In this document: one piece after another, positions 9,042-18,308 of the stretch
Position numbering within the stretch: the first letter of the stretch is position 1
How the letters are laid out: the number at the start of each line of letters is the position of its first letter
NCBI GenBank assembly: GCA_040384645.1
Contig: JAZKIX010000021.1
Span: forward strand, 1 to 39,718
Length of the DNA stretch: 39,718 bases
Origin: JAZKIX01 sp040384645
GTDB lineage: Bacteria; Pseudomonadota; Gammaproteobacteria; Burkholderiales; Burkholderiaceae_D
Direction: 5' to 3'
Program-made: the position numbers and the translations under genes
The notes under the pieces: generated by a model
What the model was told of the DNA's origin: nothing
Databases searched by the model: none
What the model saw: the letters and a program-made list of their open reading frames with translations, nothing else

Positions 9042-11024
9042 TCAGTCTGTGTTGCCAAGGGATTCGCCGCCGGCTTGCGGGCCACCATTAGATTCTGCTT
9101 CAGCCTTCAGTTCCGCCGCCGACCTGAGCAAGACTTCATCTTCCTTAACCACCGGCGTCTTGTCCTTGCCCGTTGATTTTTTCCCCAAAAGGAAATAGTC
9201 CAGCGTTTTCCTTACAATCGGTGCTGCTGCCGCTGCGCCAAAACCACCGTTTTCTACGATGATTGCCAAAGCGATCGTCGGTTTATCCGCGGGTGCGAAG
9301 GCGGTATAAAGTGAGTGATCGCGGTGTCGTTCACGCACCGTTTTGGCATTGTATTTTTCATTGGCGCCGATGCCGACCACCTGGGCAGTGCCAGTCTTGC
9401 CAGCGGAAATATATTCAGTTTTTGAAAAAACGCCTGACGAAGTACCCTCTAGCGTGACGCCGACCATGGCACGCTTAACGATATCGATATTTTCTTGTGT
9501 GAGGTTGATCCGGTAACTCTCTTTTGGTACGGTCAACGTGCGTGCGTGCGTTACGCCGTTCTCTAGTATCTTGACCAAATGCGGCTTCATTACCACACCA
9601 TTGTTGGCAAGAATCGCAGTGGCCTGTGCCAGTTGCAGTGGTGTAAAAGCGTTATAACCTTGCCCAATCCCGAGCGAGATGGTTTCGCCCAAATACCATT
9701 TTTGTAAGGCGGGCGTCTTGTAATTCGCGCGCTTCCAACTGGTCGATGGCAATAATCCGCGCCGCTCATGTTCCAGGTCGATTCCCGTCAGTTCGCCAAA
9801 GCTGAACGGCTTCATGAAGTCGTGAATGACATCGACTCCCAAATCGTTGGCCAGGATGTAATAGTATGTATCGCAAGAATGGACGATGGATTTGTACAAG
9901 TCGACAGTGCCATGTCCGCCTTCCTTGTCATCGCGGAACTTATGATTGCCAAAGAAGAAGTAGCCCGGATCGTGGATGCTATTGGCTGGGGTGCGTTTAC
10001 CCAGTTCCAATCCTGCCAGCGCCATAAAAGGTTTGTAGGTCGAACCCGGTGGATAACTGCCGGTGAGCGGACGATTCAATAAGGGGCGGTCGAGCGAGTT
10101 GTTGAGGGCGTCCCAGCTTTGCTGGTCGATGCCTTCCACAAACAGGTTCGGGTCATAATTGGGCTTGGATACGTAAGCTAGGATGTCGCCGGTCGCCGGT
10201 TCAATCGCCACCAGCGCACCGCGTCGGTCGCCAAAAGCATCTTCAACAATTTTTTGCAATTCGATGTCGATTGACAGGATCAGGTTGTTACCTGGAGCGG
10301 CAGACGTGCGCGACAAAGTGCGTACCGCCCGCCCACCGGCCGAGACTTCGACTTCTTCGTAACCGGTGGTGCCGTGCAGTTGCTTTTCATAACTTTTTTC
10401 TAGGCCTTCCTTGCCTATGTAATCAGTGCCGCTATAGTTGGCGCTATCTTCCATAGCATCGATTTTTTCTGAATCTTTCTGGCTGATCCGGCCGATATAA
10501 CCGACCACGTGCGACGCAACCTCGCCCAGGGGATATTGACGGAACAGACGCGCTTGAATGTCGACGCCAGGAAAGCGAAAACGCTGCACCGTAAATCGCG
10601 CCACTTCCTCGTCGGTCAGGCGGGTTCTAAGCGGCACGCTTTCAAAATTTTTCGATTCTTCCAACAGCTTGCGAAAGCGCTTGCGATCCTTCGGCTCGAT
10701 ATCGACCAGCAAGGCCAGTTCATCGATTAAGGAATCCAGCTCACCGTGGATTTTGGACGGAGTAATTTCAAGCGTATAGGCAGAATAGTTGCGTGCAAGT
10801 ACCACGCCGTTGCGATCCAGAATCAGGCCGCGATTGGGTACCACGGGCACGATGGAGATGCGGTTTTCCTCCGCTTGCGCCGCATAATCATTGTGTTTGA
10901 TGACTTGCAACCAGACAAAACGCGCCAACAGCAAGGCAAAACATAGCAATACGAAGCCGGCCACCGCGGTCAGCCGGAGGCGGAAGAAATATAGTTCGCG
11001 CTCAGTGTTTCTAAGTTCGGTCAT
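9042..11024 (-). CDS. mrdA: Penicillin-binding protein 2
   Basis: Class B PBP, the elongasome transpeptidase that crosslinks new lateral-wall peptidoglycan. The 660-residue product has an N-terminal membrane anchor (about residues 17-41) and a dimerisation/pedestal domain starting near RGLILDRNG. The transpeptidase domain carries STYK (Ser328-Lys331), SCD (383-385) and KTG (543-545). The C-terminal tail after residue 620 is charged and low complexity. The start ATG at 11024 lacks a clear Shine-Dalgarno. It follows mreD by 95 bases and precedes rodA. Confidence 0.96.
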   Translation of the reverse strand: MTELRNTERELYFFRLRLTAVAGFVLLCFALLLARFVWLQVIKHNDYAAQAEENRISIVPVVPNRGLILDRNGVVLARNYSAYTLEITPSKIHGELDSLIDELALLVDIEPKDRKRFRKLLEESKNFESVPLRTRLTDEEVARFTVQRFRFPGVDIQARLFRQYPLGEVASHVVGYIGRISQKDSEKIDAMEDSANYSGTDYIGKEGLEKSYEKQLHGTTGYEEVEVSAGGRAVRTLSRTSAAPGNNLILSIDIELQKIVEDAFGDRRGALVAIEPATGDILAYVSKPNYDPNLFVEGIDQQSWDALNNSLDRPLLNRPLTGSYPPGSTYKPFMALAGLELGKRTPANSIHDPGYFFFGNHKFRDDKEGGHGTVDLYKSIVHSCDTYYYILANDLGVDVIHDFMKPFSFGELTGIDLEHERRGLLPSTSWKRANYKTPALQKWYLGETISLGIGQGYNAFTPLQLAQATAILANNGVVMKPHLVKILENGVTHARTLTVPKESYRINLTQENIDIVKRAMVGVTLEGTSSGVFSKTEYISAGKTGTAQVVGIGANEKYNAKTVRERHRDHSLYTAFAPADKPTIALAIIVENGGFGAAAAAPIVRKTLDYFLLGKKSTGKDKTPVVKEDEVLLRSAAELKAEAESNGGPQAGGESLGNTD

Positions 11025-11119
11025 TCAGGCGTGCTTGTATTTAACAGAATCGTAAATGTGGAAGCCGACGCAGGCACCGCATCTCGCTCAGTGACTAGGC
11101 CGATCACAAGGGGCGCCAA

Positions 11120-11632
11120 CTAGATCGGGCGGTTCATGTCCTTGTCGACGGCACGGCGTTGTGGCGCCAACAGCAGCCAGGTGACTGTCGGCCAAAGTGC
11201 AATCGAGACAAAGCTTTCAAGAAAATACAGCCAGCCTGGAAACTTCCCACTCACCAGCAGCCGGATTACCAGTTGCACCACCTGTGTCAGTAGCAAGAGC
11301 GGCAGTACGTGCATGGCTTGCGTCACGGTGGGAAACCACAATACGCGGCGATGAATCGTGATCGCAAAAAACGACAGCAAGGTATAGGCCAGTGCGTTTT
11401 CGCCCAAGAGCGATGCGTCATGCACGTCCATCAATAAACCCATGAAAAATGCCACGCCCATGCCTACCTTGCGCGGTTGATGGATGCCCCAGAACACCAG
11501 CACCAGTGCCACAAAATCAGGAACGCCAATCCAGCCTCCCCAGGGCAGCAAATTCAAAGCGAACGCGATGATCAGACTGACCGAAATGAAAGCGGGACTG
11601 ACTGGCTGCAAGATATAGTGCGGTCGATTCAT
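11120..11632 (-). CDS. mreD: Rod shape-determining protein MreD
   Basis: Integral membrane component of the elongasome linking MreC with the wall synthases. The 170-residue product is almost wholly hydrophobic with five to six membrane helices (such as VSLIIAFALNLLPW and GVAFFMGLLMDVHDASLLGE). Its start overlaps the mreC stop by ATGA, so the two are translationally coupled. Identification rests on the family-like FMGLLMDVHD stretch and on position. Confidence 0.93.
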   Translation of the reverse strand: MNRPHYILQPVSPAFISVSLIIAFALNLLPWGGWIGVPDFVALVLVFWGIHQPRKVGMGVAFFMGLLMDVHDASLLGENALAYTLLSFFAITIHRRVLWFPTVTQAMHVLPLLLLTQVVQLVIRLLVSGKFPGWLYFLESFVSIALWPTVTWLLLAPQRRAVDKDMNRPI

Positions 11633-12558
11633 TTTGCCGCCTCTTTCGCTTTTGCCGCGACATCCTTAGCGTGTTTCTTGCCCACTTTTTCCTTGATTCC
11701 CTCGGCCGGCGGGCGTGGCGCAATACGCATATCCGACAACAAGATCAATAATTGATTATTGCGGTCGATGCCTGCCAGCGGCTGGCAAACGATACGGCCA
11801 AATACGCCGGAACTGCTGTTTTCGACCTGCACGACCTTCGCTACGGACAAGCCGGCGGGATACACGCCATCGATGCCCGACGTCACCAATACATCGCCGA
11901 TCTGGATATCAGAATTGGCAGCCATGAAACGCAAATCGAGCAAACCGTTTTGGCCACGTCCATAGGCAACGCTACGCAACCCATTGCGTACCACCTGCAC
12001 CGGAATTGCTTGATCCTTGTCGGTCAGTAAAGTGACTTCGGCGGTGAACATAAATACCCGTGTGACTTGCCCGACCACGCCGATATCGTCGATCACAGGT
12101 TGCCCCACAGCGATGCCTTGTTGCGTGCCACGATCCAGAATGATTTTGCGGGTGAATACATCACGCGCGTCATACAGGATTTCGGCCATGATCGATTTGA
12201 TGGCCAGACGCTCGCGCGCACCTAGCAATTGTCGTAAATGGATGTTTTCCACCGAGGATTGCTGGGCTTGCTGAAGGATTTGCGCACTGGCAGTTTGCTG
12301 CCGTTTAAGGCCGGTGATTTCTTTTTGCAAACCGGATACGGAAGAAAAATAGTCGCCGACGCGGTAAGCGGCATCGCGCGGCGTTAGCGCCACGATCTGG
12401 AGCGGATACAACACCGTCCCCACCAGTTGCCGAATCATTGCCAGCGACTGAAAGCGCGCATCGGAAACCAATAAAACCAAGGCAATTGCAGCCAGAATCG
12501 TGACTTTGACGCGGGCCGGCGCGCCCTGCTTGAATAACGGTGGCGGGCTGTACTGCAT
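11629..12558 (-). CDS. mreC: Cell shape-determining protein MreC
   Basis: Bitopic inner-membrane protein that organises PBP2/RodA with MreB. The 309-residue product has one membrane helix near residues 20-35, then a coiled coil around VSGLQKEITGLKRQQTAS, then the beta-barrel domains (LLGARERL, ARDVFTRKIILDRGTQQGI, GVVGQVTRV, VLVTSGIDGVYPAGLSVAKV). The C-terminal tail is Lys/Ala-rich (KEKVGKKHAKDVAAKAKEAA). ATG 12558 lies 28 bases past a 12-bp perfect hairpin that separates it from mreB. Confidence 0.95.
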   Translation of the reverse strand: MQYSPPPLFKQGAPARVKVTILAAIALVLLVSDARFQSLAMIRQLVGTVLYPLQIVALTPRDAAYRVGDYFSSVSGLQKEITGLKRQQTASAQILQQAQQSSVENIHLRQLLGARERLAIKSIMAEILYDARDVFTRKIILDRGTQQGIAVGQPVIDDIGVVGQVTRVFMFTAEVTLLTDKDQAIPVQVVRNGLRSVAYGRGQNGLLDLRFMAANSDIQIGDVLVTSGIDGVYPAGLSVAKVVQVENSSSGVFGRIVCQPLAGIDRNNQLLILLSDMRIAPRPPAEGIKEKVGKKHAKDVAAKAKEAAK

Positions 12559-12585
12559 TAGCGTAACTCACCACCGCAGTTCGGC

Positions 12586-12614
12586 CATGCTGCCTGTAGG
12601 ACACAGGCAGCATG
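12586..12614 (-). promoter_or_regulatory. Perfect 12-bp hairpin between mreB and mreC
   Basis: CATGCTGCCTGT and ACAGGCAGCATG pair perfectly around a five-base loop. No T-run follows on either strand, so it is not a classic terminator. Its place in the 126-base mreB-mreC gap suggests mRNA processing, stabilisation of the mreB message, or partial attenuation ahead of mreC. Confidence 0.75.
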
Positions 12615-12684
12615 TTGGTATCGCGTATCAAGCGTAGGGGATTGAAGCATCATTGCAAATCTTGCAGCTAAGTGGACGGCCCAA

Positions 12685-13726
12685 TTATTCGTAAGAGAAA
12701 ATTGACCCCAACTTGTCCATCCGTTCCAGCGCCATACCGGAACCGCGCACCACGCACGTGAGCGGATCCTCTGCCACGATCACCGGCAGGCCGGTTTCTT
12801 CCATCAGCAGACGATCCAGGTCGCGCAGCAAGGCGCCGCCGCCGGTCAGCATCATGCCTTTTTCGGCAATGTCGGCACCGAGTTCCGGCGGGGTTTGCTC
12901 CAGCGCGTTTTTGACAGCAGAAACGATGTTATTGAGCGGATCGGTCAATGCTTCTAAAATTTCATTGCTGGAAATGGTAAATGAGCGCGGAATGCCTTCC
13001 GACAGATTGCGTCCTTTTACTTCCATTTCTTTCACTTCGGAGCCGGGGAAAGCCGATCCGATGGCTTTCTTGATCGCTTCAGCGGTTTGTTCGCCGATGA
13101 GCATGCCGTAGTTGCGGCGTATGTAATTGACGATGGCTTCGTCGAACTTATCGCCACCGACCCGCACCGAACCTTTGTACACCATGCCGCCAAGAGAAAT
13201 AATCCCGACTTCGGTAGTGCCGCCGCCGATGTCGACCACCATCGAACCGGTTGCTTCCGATACTGGCAAGCCGGCACCGATGGCCGCGGCCNNNNNNNNN
13301 NATCAAATACACTTGTGATGCACCAGCGCCGAGGGCCGATTCGCGAATCGCGCGGCGCTCTACCTGGGTTGAGCCGCAAGGCACGCAAATGATGATGCGT
13401 GGCGAGGGCCGGAAAAACTTGGAGTCATGCACCATGCGGATAAATTGCTTGAGCATTTGTTCGGTCACGGTGAAATCGGCAATCACGCCGTCTTTCATCG
13501 GCCGGATCGCCTCGATATTGCCTGGAACTTTGCCCAGCATTTGCTTGGCTTCTTTACCTACGGCCTGGATGGTTTTTTTGCCATTGGGGCCGCCTTCCTG
13601 GCGAATCGCCACCACGGAAGGTTCGTCCAGCACGATACCTAAGCCGCGCACATAAATGAGGGTGTTGGCTGTACCCAGATCGATTGCCAGGTCATTCGAA
13701 AAATAACTACGTAAAAATCCAAACAT
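12685..13726 (-). CDS. mreB: Actin-like rod shape-determining protein MreB (interrupted by an N gap)
   Basis: Actin homologue whose filaments direct lateral-wall synthesis. It starts MFGFLRSYFSNDLAIDLGTANTL at ATG 13726 with AGGA upstream. Family landmarks are the phosphate-1 loop DLGTANT, PRIIICVPCGSTQVERRA, DIGGGTTEVGIISLGG (phosphate 2), GGDKFDEAIVNYIRR and LTGGGALLRDLD. It ends LGSIFSYE. A 10-N gap at 13292-13301 throws the frame off. Before it the protein reads GASQVYL and after it AAAIGAGLPVSEATG. The missing family motif IEEPM needs about 12 bases, which restores one continuous frame of about 347 residues. First gene of the mreBCD-mrdA-rodA-rlpA cluster. Confidence 0.96.
13292..13301. 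other. Assembly gap (10 N) inside mreB
   Basis: Ten N residues between codons for QVYL and AAAIGAG. The conserved IEEPM segment of MreB would occupy about 12 bases here. The frame change is therefore attributed to a nominal gap length and not to mutation. Confidence 0.9.
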
Positions 13727-14048
13727 GAATTGTCCTGATGCGCAACGACGGTGCGCGTAAGCATTTTTGAAAGGGGGTTTAATCCGGTAATCAGTAATGC
13801 ATGGGTTGAGGCAAATAAGTAATGCTACGACTTGCAAACACCTGCAGCGGCTTAACCACGCGTGCCAGCATCGCATTAACCCGCCATTCTACCTTATAAT
13901 TTGGCAGATATTTGCTTCGCGGCCACGCAAAAATGCATCGGCGAAATCAGTTTTTGATGCGGTTTTACATGGTGAACAAGGCTTTTTATAAACAATTGTC
14001 ATTGTGCCCAGCACGTTTTCATCCACGCTTTTTACTCACACTCCCCCC
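13727..14048. other. Divergent mreB / gatC intergenic region
   Basis: This 322-base region separates mreB (-) from gatC (+) and must hold both promoters. I see a TATAAT at 13895-13900 on the + strand, but no convincing -35 at 17 bases (CGCATT). gatC has no visible Shine-Dalgarno before ATG 14049. No ORF or repeat is recognised here. Confidence 0.5.
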
Positions 14049-14351
14049 ATGTCCCTCGCTCTCTCCGATGTTATTCGCATTGCCCATTTGGCCCAGCTGG
14101 AACTTGGTGCCGACCAAGCTGAAAAAACGCTGACCCAACTCAACGGCATTTTCGCCCTGGTTGAGCAAATGGGCGCCGTCGACACCAGTGGGATAGCGCC
14201 GCTCAGTCATCCGATTGCGGCATTGATGCCCGATTTGTGCTTGCGTCTGCGCGACGATACGGTTACGGAAGAGAATCGGCGGGAAGACTATCAGCAACCG
14301 GCACCGGCGGTCCAAGACGGCCTGTATTTAGTGCCGAAAGTGATCGAATAA
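14049..14351 (+). CDS. gatC: Asp-tRNA(Asn)/Glu-tRNA(Gln) amidotransferase subunit C
   Basis: Small subunit that stabilises the GatCAB complex, which amidates mischarged Glu-tRNA(Gln) and/or Asp-tRNA(Asn). The 100-residue product begins MSLALSDVIRIAHLAQLEL and has the family's LNGIFALVEQM and C-terminal LRDD ... GLYLVPKVIE motifs. ATG 14049 is chosen from these motifs; an upstream in-frame start at 14004 would add an unrelated leader. No ribosome-binding site is evident. gatA follows after 79 bases. Confidence 0.94.
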   Translation: MSLALSDVIRIAHLAQLELGADQAEKTLTQLNGIFALVEQMGAVDTSGIAPLSHPIAALMPDLCLRLRDDTVTEENRREDYQQPAPAVQDGLYLVPKVIE

Positions 14352-14430
14352 GCTGTTAATCATCACTTCACACCGTTGGTACGAAAAAATCCAGTAGCAC
14401 CTCAAGTTTCCTGAATGCAGAAACCACGTC

Positions 14431-15903
14431 ATGCACACAAAAACCCTTAAAGAATTGTCGGTCTTGCTGCATACCAAGCAAATTTCCGCGACCGAATTGT
14501 CGGCCTTGTTTCTGGCGCGCATCAAGCAAAGCACCTTGAATGCCTTCCTCCATGTTGACGAAGCGCTGACCTTGCAACAAGCCGCTGCCGCTGATCGCCG
14601 GCTGGCGCAAAACGATACAACGCCGCTGACCGGCATCCCCATCGCGCACAAGGATATTTTTGTCACGCGCGACTGGCGCTCTACCGCCGGCTCCAAAATG
14701 CTGGCCGATTACGTCAGCCCGTTCGATGCTGCCGTGGTCGAGCAATTCTCCCAAGCCGGCATGGTGACTCTGGGCAAACTTAATTGCGACGAATTTGCCA
14801 TGGGTTCATCCAATGAAAACTCTGCTTTCGGCGCAGTCAAGAATCCGTGGGATCTGAAAGCCGTGCCAGGCGGTTCTTCCGGCGGTTCGGCGGCAGCGAT
14901 TGCGGCTCGCCTCGCGCCGGCTGCGACGGCGACCGATACCGGCGGCTCGATCCGCCAGCCAGCGTCGCTGTGTGGTGTGACTGGCATCAAGCCGACCTAT
15001 GGCCGGGTCTCGCGCTACGGCATGATTGCCTTTGCCTCATCGCTCGATCAAGGCGGGCCGATTGCCAAAACCGCCGAAGATTGCGCGCTCTTGCTGGGTT
15101 CAATGGTCGGTTTCGATCCCCGCGATTCGACCAGCCTTGAAGTAGGTAAAGGCGGCGAAAAAGAAGACTTTACGCGTGATTTGAACCGCTCTTTGCAAGG
15201 CTTGCGGATCGGCATACCTCGTGAATATTTCGGCGAAGGCTTGGCGTCCGATGTCGAGCAGGCGGTACGTGCCGCTCTGGCTGAATATGAAAAACTGGGC
15301 GCCAAGCTGGTCGATATTTCTTTGCCGAAAACAGCCCTGTCGATCCCGGTGTATTACGTGATTGCGCCAGCGGAAGCGTCATCGAATCTGAGCCGTTTCG
15401 ATGGCGTGCGCTACGGCCATCGTGCCGCGCAATATGGCGACCTGTCGGACATGTACAAGAAGAGCCGCGCCGAAGGATTTGGCGAAGAAGTGCAGCGTCG
15501 CATTCTGGTCGGCACCTACGTTTTATGCCACGGCTATTACGACGCTTATTATCTGCAAGCGCAAAAAATCCGACGCCTGATCGCACAAGATTTCCAGCAA
15601 GCATTTGAACAATGCGACGTTATCATGGGGCCGGTCTCGCCGACGGTGGCGTGGGATCTGGGCGACAAGGCAGACGATCCAATCGCTAATTATCTGGCCG
15701 ATATTTTCACCCTGTCGACTAGTTTGGCAGGATTGCCCGGCATGTCGATCCCTTGTGGTTTTGGCCAGGGTGAAAAGAACGCCCAGCGTCCGGTTGGCTT
15801 GCAAATCATCGGTAACTATTTCAAAGAAGCGCAATTGCTCAATGTGGCGCACCAATACCAATTGGCAACCGATTGGCATGCGCGCGCGCCGGCCGGGATT
15901 TAA
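14431..15903 (+). CDS. gatA: Asp-tRNA(Asn)/Glu-tRNA(Gln) amidotransferase subunit A
   Basis: Glutaminase subunit of GatCAB and member of the amidase-signature family. It frees ammonia from glutamine and channels it to GatB. The 490-residue product shows the catalytic triad: Lys74 in IAHKD, the cis-serine in GGSSGGS (about 149) and the nucleophile Ser173 in TDTGGSIRQPA. The C-terminal half has family stretches such as PTYGRVSRYG, RILVGTYVLCHGYYDAYY and GLPGMSIPCGF. ATG 14431 lacks a strong Shine-Dalgarno. gatB follows after 60 bases with a good GAGGAA site. Confidence 0.96.
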   Translation: MHTKTLKELSVLLHTKQISATELSALFLARIKQSTLNAFLHVDEALTLQQAAAADRRLAQNDTTPLTGIPIAHKDIFVTRDWRSTAGSKMLADYVSPFDAAVVEQFSQAGMVTLGKLNCDEFAMGSSNENSAFGAVKNPWDLKAVPGGSSGGSAAAIAARLAPAATATDTGGSIRQPASLCGVTGIKPTYGRVSRYGMIAFASSLDQGGPIAKTAEDCALLLGSMVGFDPRDSTSLEVGKGGEKEDFTRDLNRSLQGLRIGIPREYFGEGLASDVEQAVRAALAEYEKLGAKLVDISLPKTALSIPVYYVIAPAEASSNLSRFDGVRYGHRAAQYGDLSDMYKKSRAEGFGEEVQRRILVGTYVLCHGYYDAYYLQAQKIRRLIAQDFQQAFEQCDVIMGPVSPTVAWDLGDKADDPIANYLADIFTLSTSLAGLPGMSIPCGFGQGEKNAQRPVGLQIIGNYFKEAQLLNVAHQYQLATDWHARAPAGI

Positions 15904-15963
15904 TCCCTGGCGCAGTGTCCAATTCAATTGAACGAATAAAAAGTGTAGAACAGCGAGGAAATT

Positions 15964-17526
15964 ATGCAGTGGGAAGTTGTCATCGGTCTGGAAACACACG
16001 CGCAGCTTACAACTGCCTCCAAAATATTTAGCGGCGCTTCGATCCGCTTCGGCGCCGCGCCCAATACCCAGGCTTGCCCGGTCGATCTGGCTTTGCCTGG
16101 TGTGTTGCCAGTGATGAATAAGGGCGCGGTCGAGCGCGCGATTCAATTCGGGCTGGCGATTGGCGCCACCATCGCGCCGCATTCAGTGTTTGCCCGTAAA
16201 AATTATTTTTATCCCGACTTGCCCAAGGGCTATCAAATCAGTCAATTCGAGTTGCCGGTGGTAGTCGGTGGCAAGGTGTCTTTCATCCTGGAAAAAGACG
16301 GCAAGCCGGAATTGCGCACCGTGCAACTGACCCGCGCCCACCTGGAAGAAGACGCCGGTAAGTCGCTGCATGAAGATTATCAAGGCATGACCGGCATCGA
16401 CTTGAATCGCGCCGGCACGCCCTTGCTGGAAATCGTGACCGAACCCGATATGCGCAGCGCCGCCGAAGCTGTGGCCTACGCCAAGGCGCTACATTCGCTG
16501 GTGATGTGGCTCGGCATTTGTGATGGCAATATGCAAGAAGGCTCGTTCCGCTGCGACGCCAATGTCTCGGTGCGCCCGGTCGGCCAGGTTGAATACGGCA
16601 CCCGCTGCGAGATCAAGAATCTGAATTCTTTCCGTTTCATGGAAGACGCCATCAATTACGAATTGCGGCGCCAGATCGAATTGATCGAAGACGGCGGCAA
16701 GGTGCAGCAAGCCACGCGCCTATACGATCCCGACAAGAAAGAAACCCGCTCCATGCGCAGCAAGGAAGACGCGCAGGATTACCGCTATTTCCCCGACCCC
16801 GATTTGCCGCCGCTGGTGATTTCAAGCGAGTGGATCGATGAAGTATTGGAAAGAATGGATAAAATTCCAGGTACAAATGAGGTCGATTTGCCAGAAAACC
16901 GTGCTCGCCATTACCGGGAAAAGTATGGATTGTCGGAATATGATGCAAGTATTCTTACATCGGATAGATATATTGCAATTTATTTTGACTCTCTATCACA
17001 GGAGGCAACGATTAGGGGAAACTCAACGGAAATGGGTGAACCTTCATTTCAAGAAAATGACGTCTCGAAATACAAGCTTTGTGCAAATTGGACGATCAAC
17101 GAAGTACTTTCCAAAGTCAATGATGACGGGGTCGAATCATCGAAACTTAGTCCGACGATTCCGCCATTGGGACAAATTCTTTTGAATTTACGGAAAAACG
17201 TCATTAATGCAAAAACTTCAAAAGATCTCTTTAATGAAATTTGGCAAGACTATAAGGATAACGCTTTCGATTCTTTGCCAAATTGGACTCCAGAAAAGGT
17301 TGACAGAGTCATTGATGAACGAGGGCTGAAACAAATTTCCGACAGCAGTGCGCTTGAAGCAATCATCGATGAGGTACTTACAGCTAATGCCAAATCTGTG
17401 GAGGAATTCCGTGCAGGTAAAGAAAAAGCGTTTAATGCACTGATTGGACAAGCAATGAAGGCAACTAAAGGAAAAGGAAACCCCACGCAATTGACTGAGT
17501 TATTGCGTAAAAAGTTGGAAGGCTGA
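15964..17526 (+). CDS. gatB: Asp-tRNA(Asn)/Glu-tRNA(Gln) amidotransferase subunit B, mosaic base composition
   Basis: tRNA-binding kinase/amidotransferase subunit that phosphorylates the misacylated residue and transfers ammonia. The 520-residue product opens with WEVVIGLETHAQL and carries ARKNYFYPDLPKGYQISQ, the RAGTPLLEIVTEPD motif and RFMEDAINYELRRQ. The C-terminal YqeY-like tail reads EEFRAGKEKAFNALIGQAMK and ends KKLEG. GAGGAA precedes ATG 15964. From about residue 291 (near 16835) to the stop the DNA turns A/T-rich: a 60-base sample at 16981 has 26 G+C, against 36 at 16561. The middle region, with GNSTEMGEPSFQENDVSKYK, differs in wording and length from what I expect in Oxalobacteraceae, while the tail motifs remain. 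The frame is open, so the protein is probably functional. Confidence 0.95.
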   Translation: MQWEVVIGLETHAQLTTASKIFSGASIRFGAAPNTQACPVDLALPGVLPVMNKGAVERAIQFGLAIGATIAPHSVFARKNYFYPDLPKGYQISQFELPVVVGGKVSFILEKDGKPELRTVQLTRAHLEEDAGKSLHEDYQGMTGIDLNRAGTPLLEIVTEPDMRSAAEAVAYAKALHSLVMWLGICDGNMQEGSFRCDANVSVRPVGQVEYGTRCEIKNLNSFRFMEDAINYELRRQIELIEDGGKVQQATRLYDPDKKETRSMRSKEDAQDYRYFPDPDLPPLVISSEWIDEVLERMDKIPGTNEVDLPENRARHYREKYGLSEYDASILTSDRYIAIYFDSLSQEATIRGNSTEMGEPSFQENDVSKYKLCANWTINEVLSKVNDDGVESSKLSPTIPPLGQILLNLRKNVINAKTSKDLFNEIWQDYKDNAFDSLPNWTPEKVDRVIDERGLKQISDSSALEAIIDEVLTANAKSVEEFRAGKEKAFNALIGQAMKATKGKGNPTQLTELLRKKLEG

Positions 17527-17545
17527 TAGCCGGAAAGTATTGATT

Positions 17546-17627
17546 TAATTGGGGTATGCATTGAAACATAGCCTACCCCGCACGTAATATGCGGCCAATA
17601 TTTTATACTGGTGCCAGTATATTTTTC
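17546..17627 (-). repeat. Dispersed hairpin element, copy E
   Basis: On the - strand helix 1 is TATACTGG/CCAGTATA, a perfect eight-base match. Helix 2 pairs CCGCA with TGCGG and includes the core CGTGCGG. Helix 3 pairs GGGGTA with TACCCC. The element lies a few bases after the stop of the DUF4124-like gene and in the same orientation. It fills the convergent junction with gatB, and the A/T-rich gatB tract ends beside it. Confidence 0.85.
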
Positions 17628-17630
17628 TTG

Positions 17631-18308
17631 TTAGCGCTGTTTTGATGCCGTTTGCGTTGCATTCGCAGCGCTGGCCGCTTCCTTGGCGGCTGTCAATTCG
17701 CGGTAGCGCTTGATCATGTCATCGAAGCGGGCAGCGGCTTCGGCGATGCCGACTTCAACCACGCGCAAGTTCTTGGTTTCGTTTTCGATAGTCATGTCGG
17801 CTTGCTCGCTCTTGTTGCGCAAGCTTTGTGGCACGTTCTTGGTCTTGACCGTGGCAATTTCAGTTTGCACTTCTTTCTTTTGACGCTGGGCAATTGCCAG
17901 TGCCCCGTTCGAAACGCTCAATTTTTCTTTCCATTGCTCCATCGAACGCTTGCGGGCGGTTTCCAGCTCGGCCATGGTGAGATAGCGATTGAGCAAGATA
18001 CGGTCGTTTTGCTTTTTCTCCGCCGCAGCAAGTTCTTCTGCCTTGTGCTTCTCGTCGTCGATATCTTTTTGACGCCGTTGCTCCGGTGTTAGCGGTGCCG
18101 GGATCTGCTGCTTGAGCACGCCGGCTTTGCTGATCTCGCGCATCGGCTGATTCGCGCATTCGGGGATCGGCCGGTCAGCGGTCAGCGTGCGTCCGGCGGC
18201 ATCCTTGCAGATGAAAATCTGCGCCTGAGCGACCAAAGGCGCTGCCGCCAGCAGCAAAAGGATGAAGCGGGTCATTACGCGAGCGGTGGAGTGTTTATGC
18301 GACGCCAT
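17631..18308 (-). CDS. DUF4124-like periplasmic protein with coiled coil
   Basis: Uncharacterised protein of about 225 residues. A signal peptide (FILLLLAAAPLVAQAQ) is followed by a short domain reading IFICKDAAGRTLTADRPIPEC, typical of the DUF4124 family. Then comes a long Lys/Glu/Ala-rich helical region that is probably a coiled coil, for example RRQKDIDDEKHKAEELAAAE. Function is unknown. Two starts are possible: ATG 18308, overlapping the pyrE stop by 14 bases, and ATG 18275 directly before the signal peptide. I use 18308 but cannot decide. It is downstream of pyrE on the same strand. Its stop runs straight into repeat element E. Confidence 0.8.
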   Translation of the reverse strand: MASHKHSTARVMTRFILLLLAAAPLVAQAQIFICKDAAGRTLTADRPIPECANQPMREISKAGVLKQQIPAPLTPEQRRQKDIDDEKHKAEELAAAEKKQNDRILLNRYLTMAELETARKRSMEQWKEKLSVSNGALAIAQRQKKEVQTEIATVKTKNVPQSLRNKSEQADMTIENETKNLRVVEVGIAEAAARFDDMIKRYRELTAAKEAASAANATQTASKQR

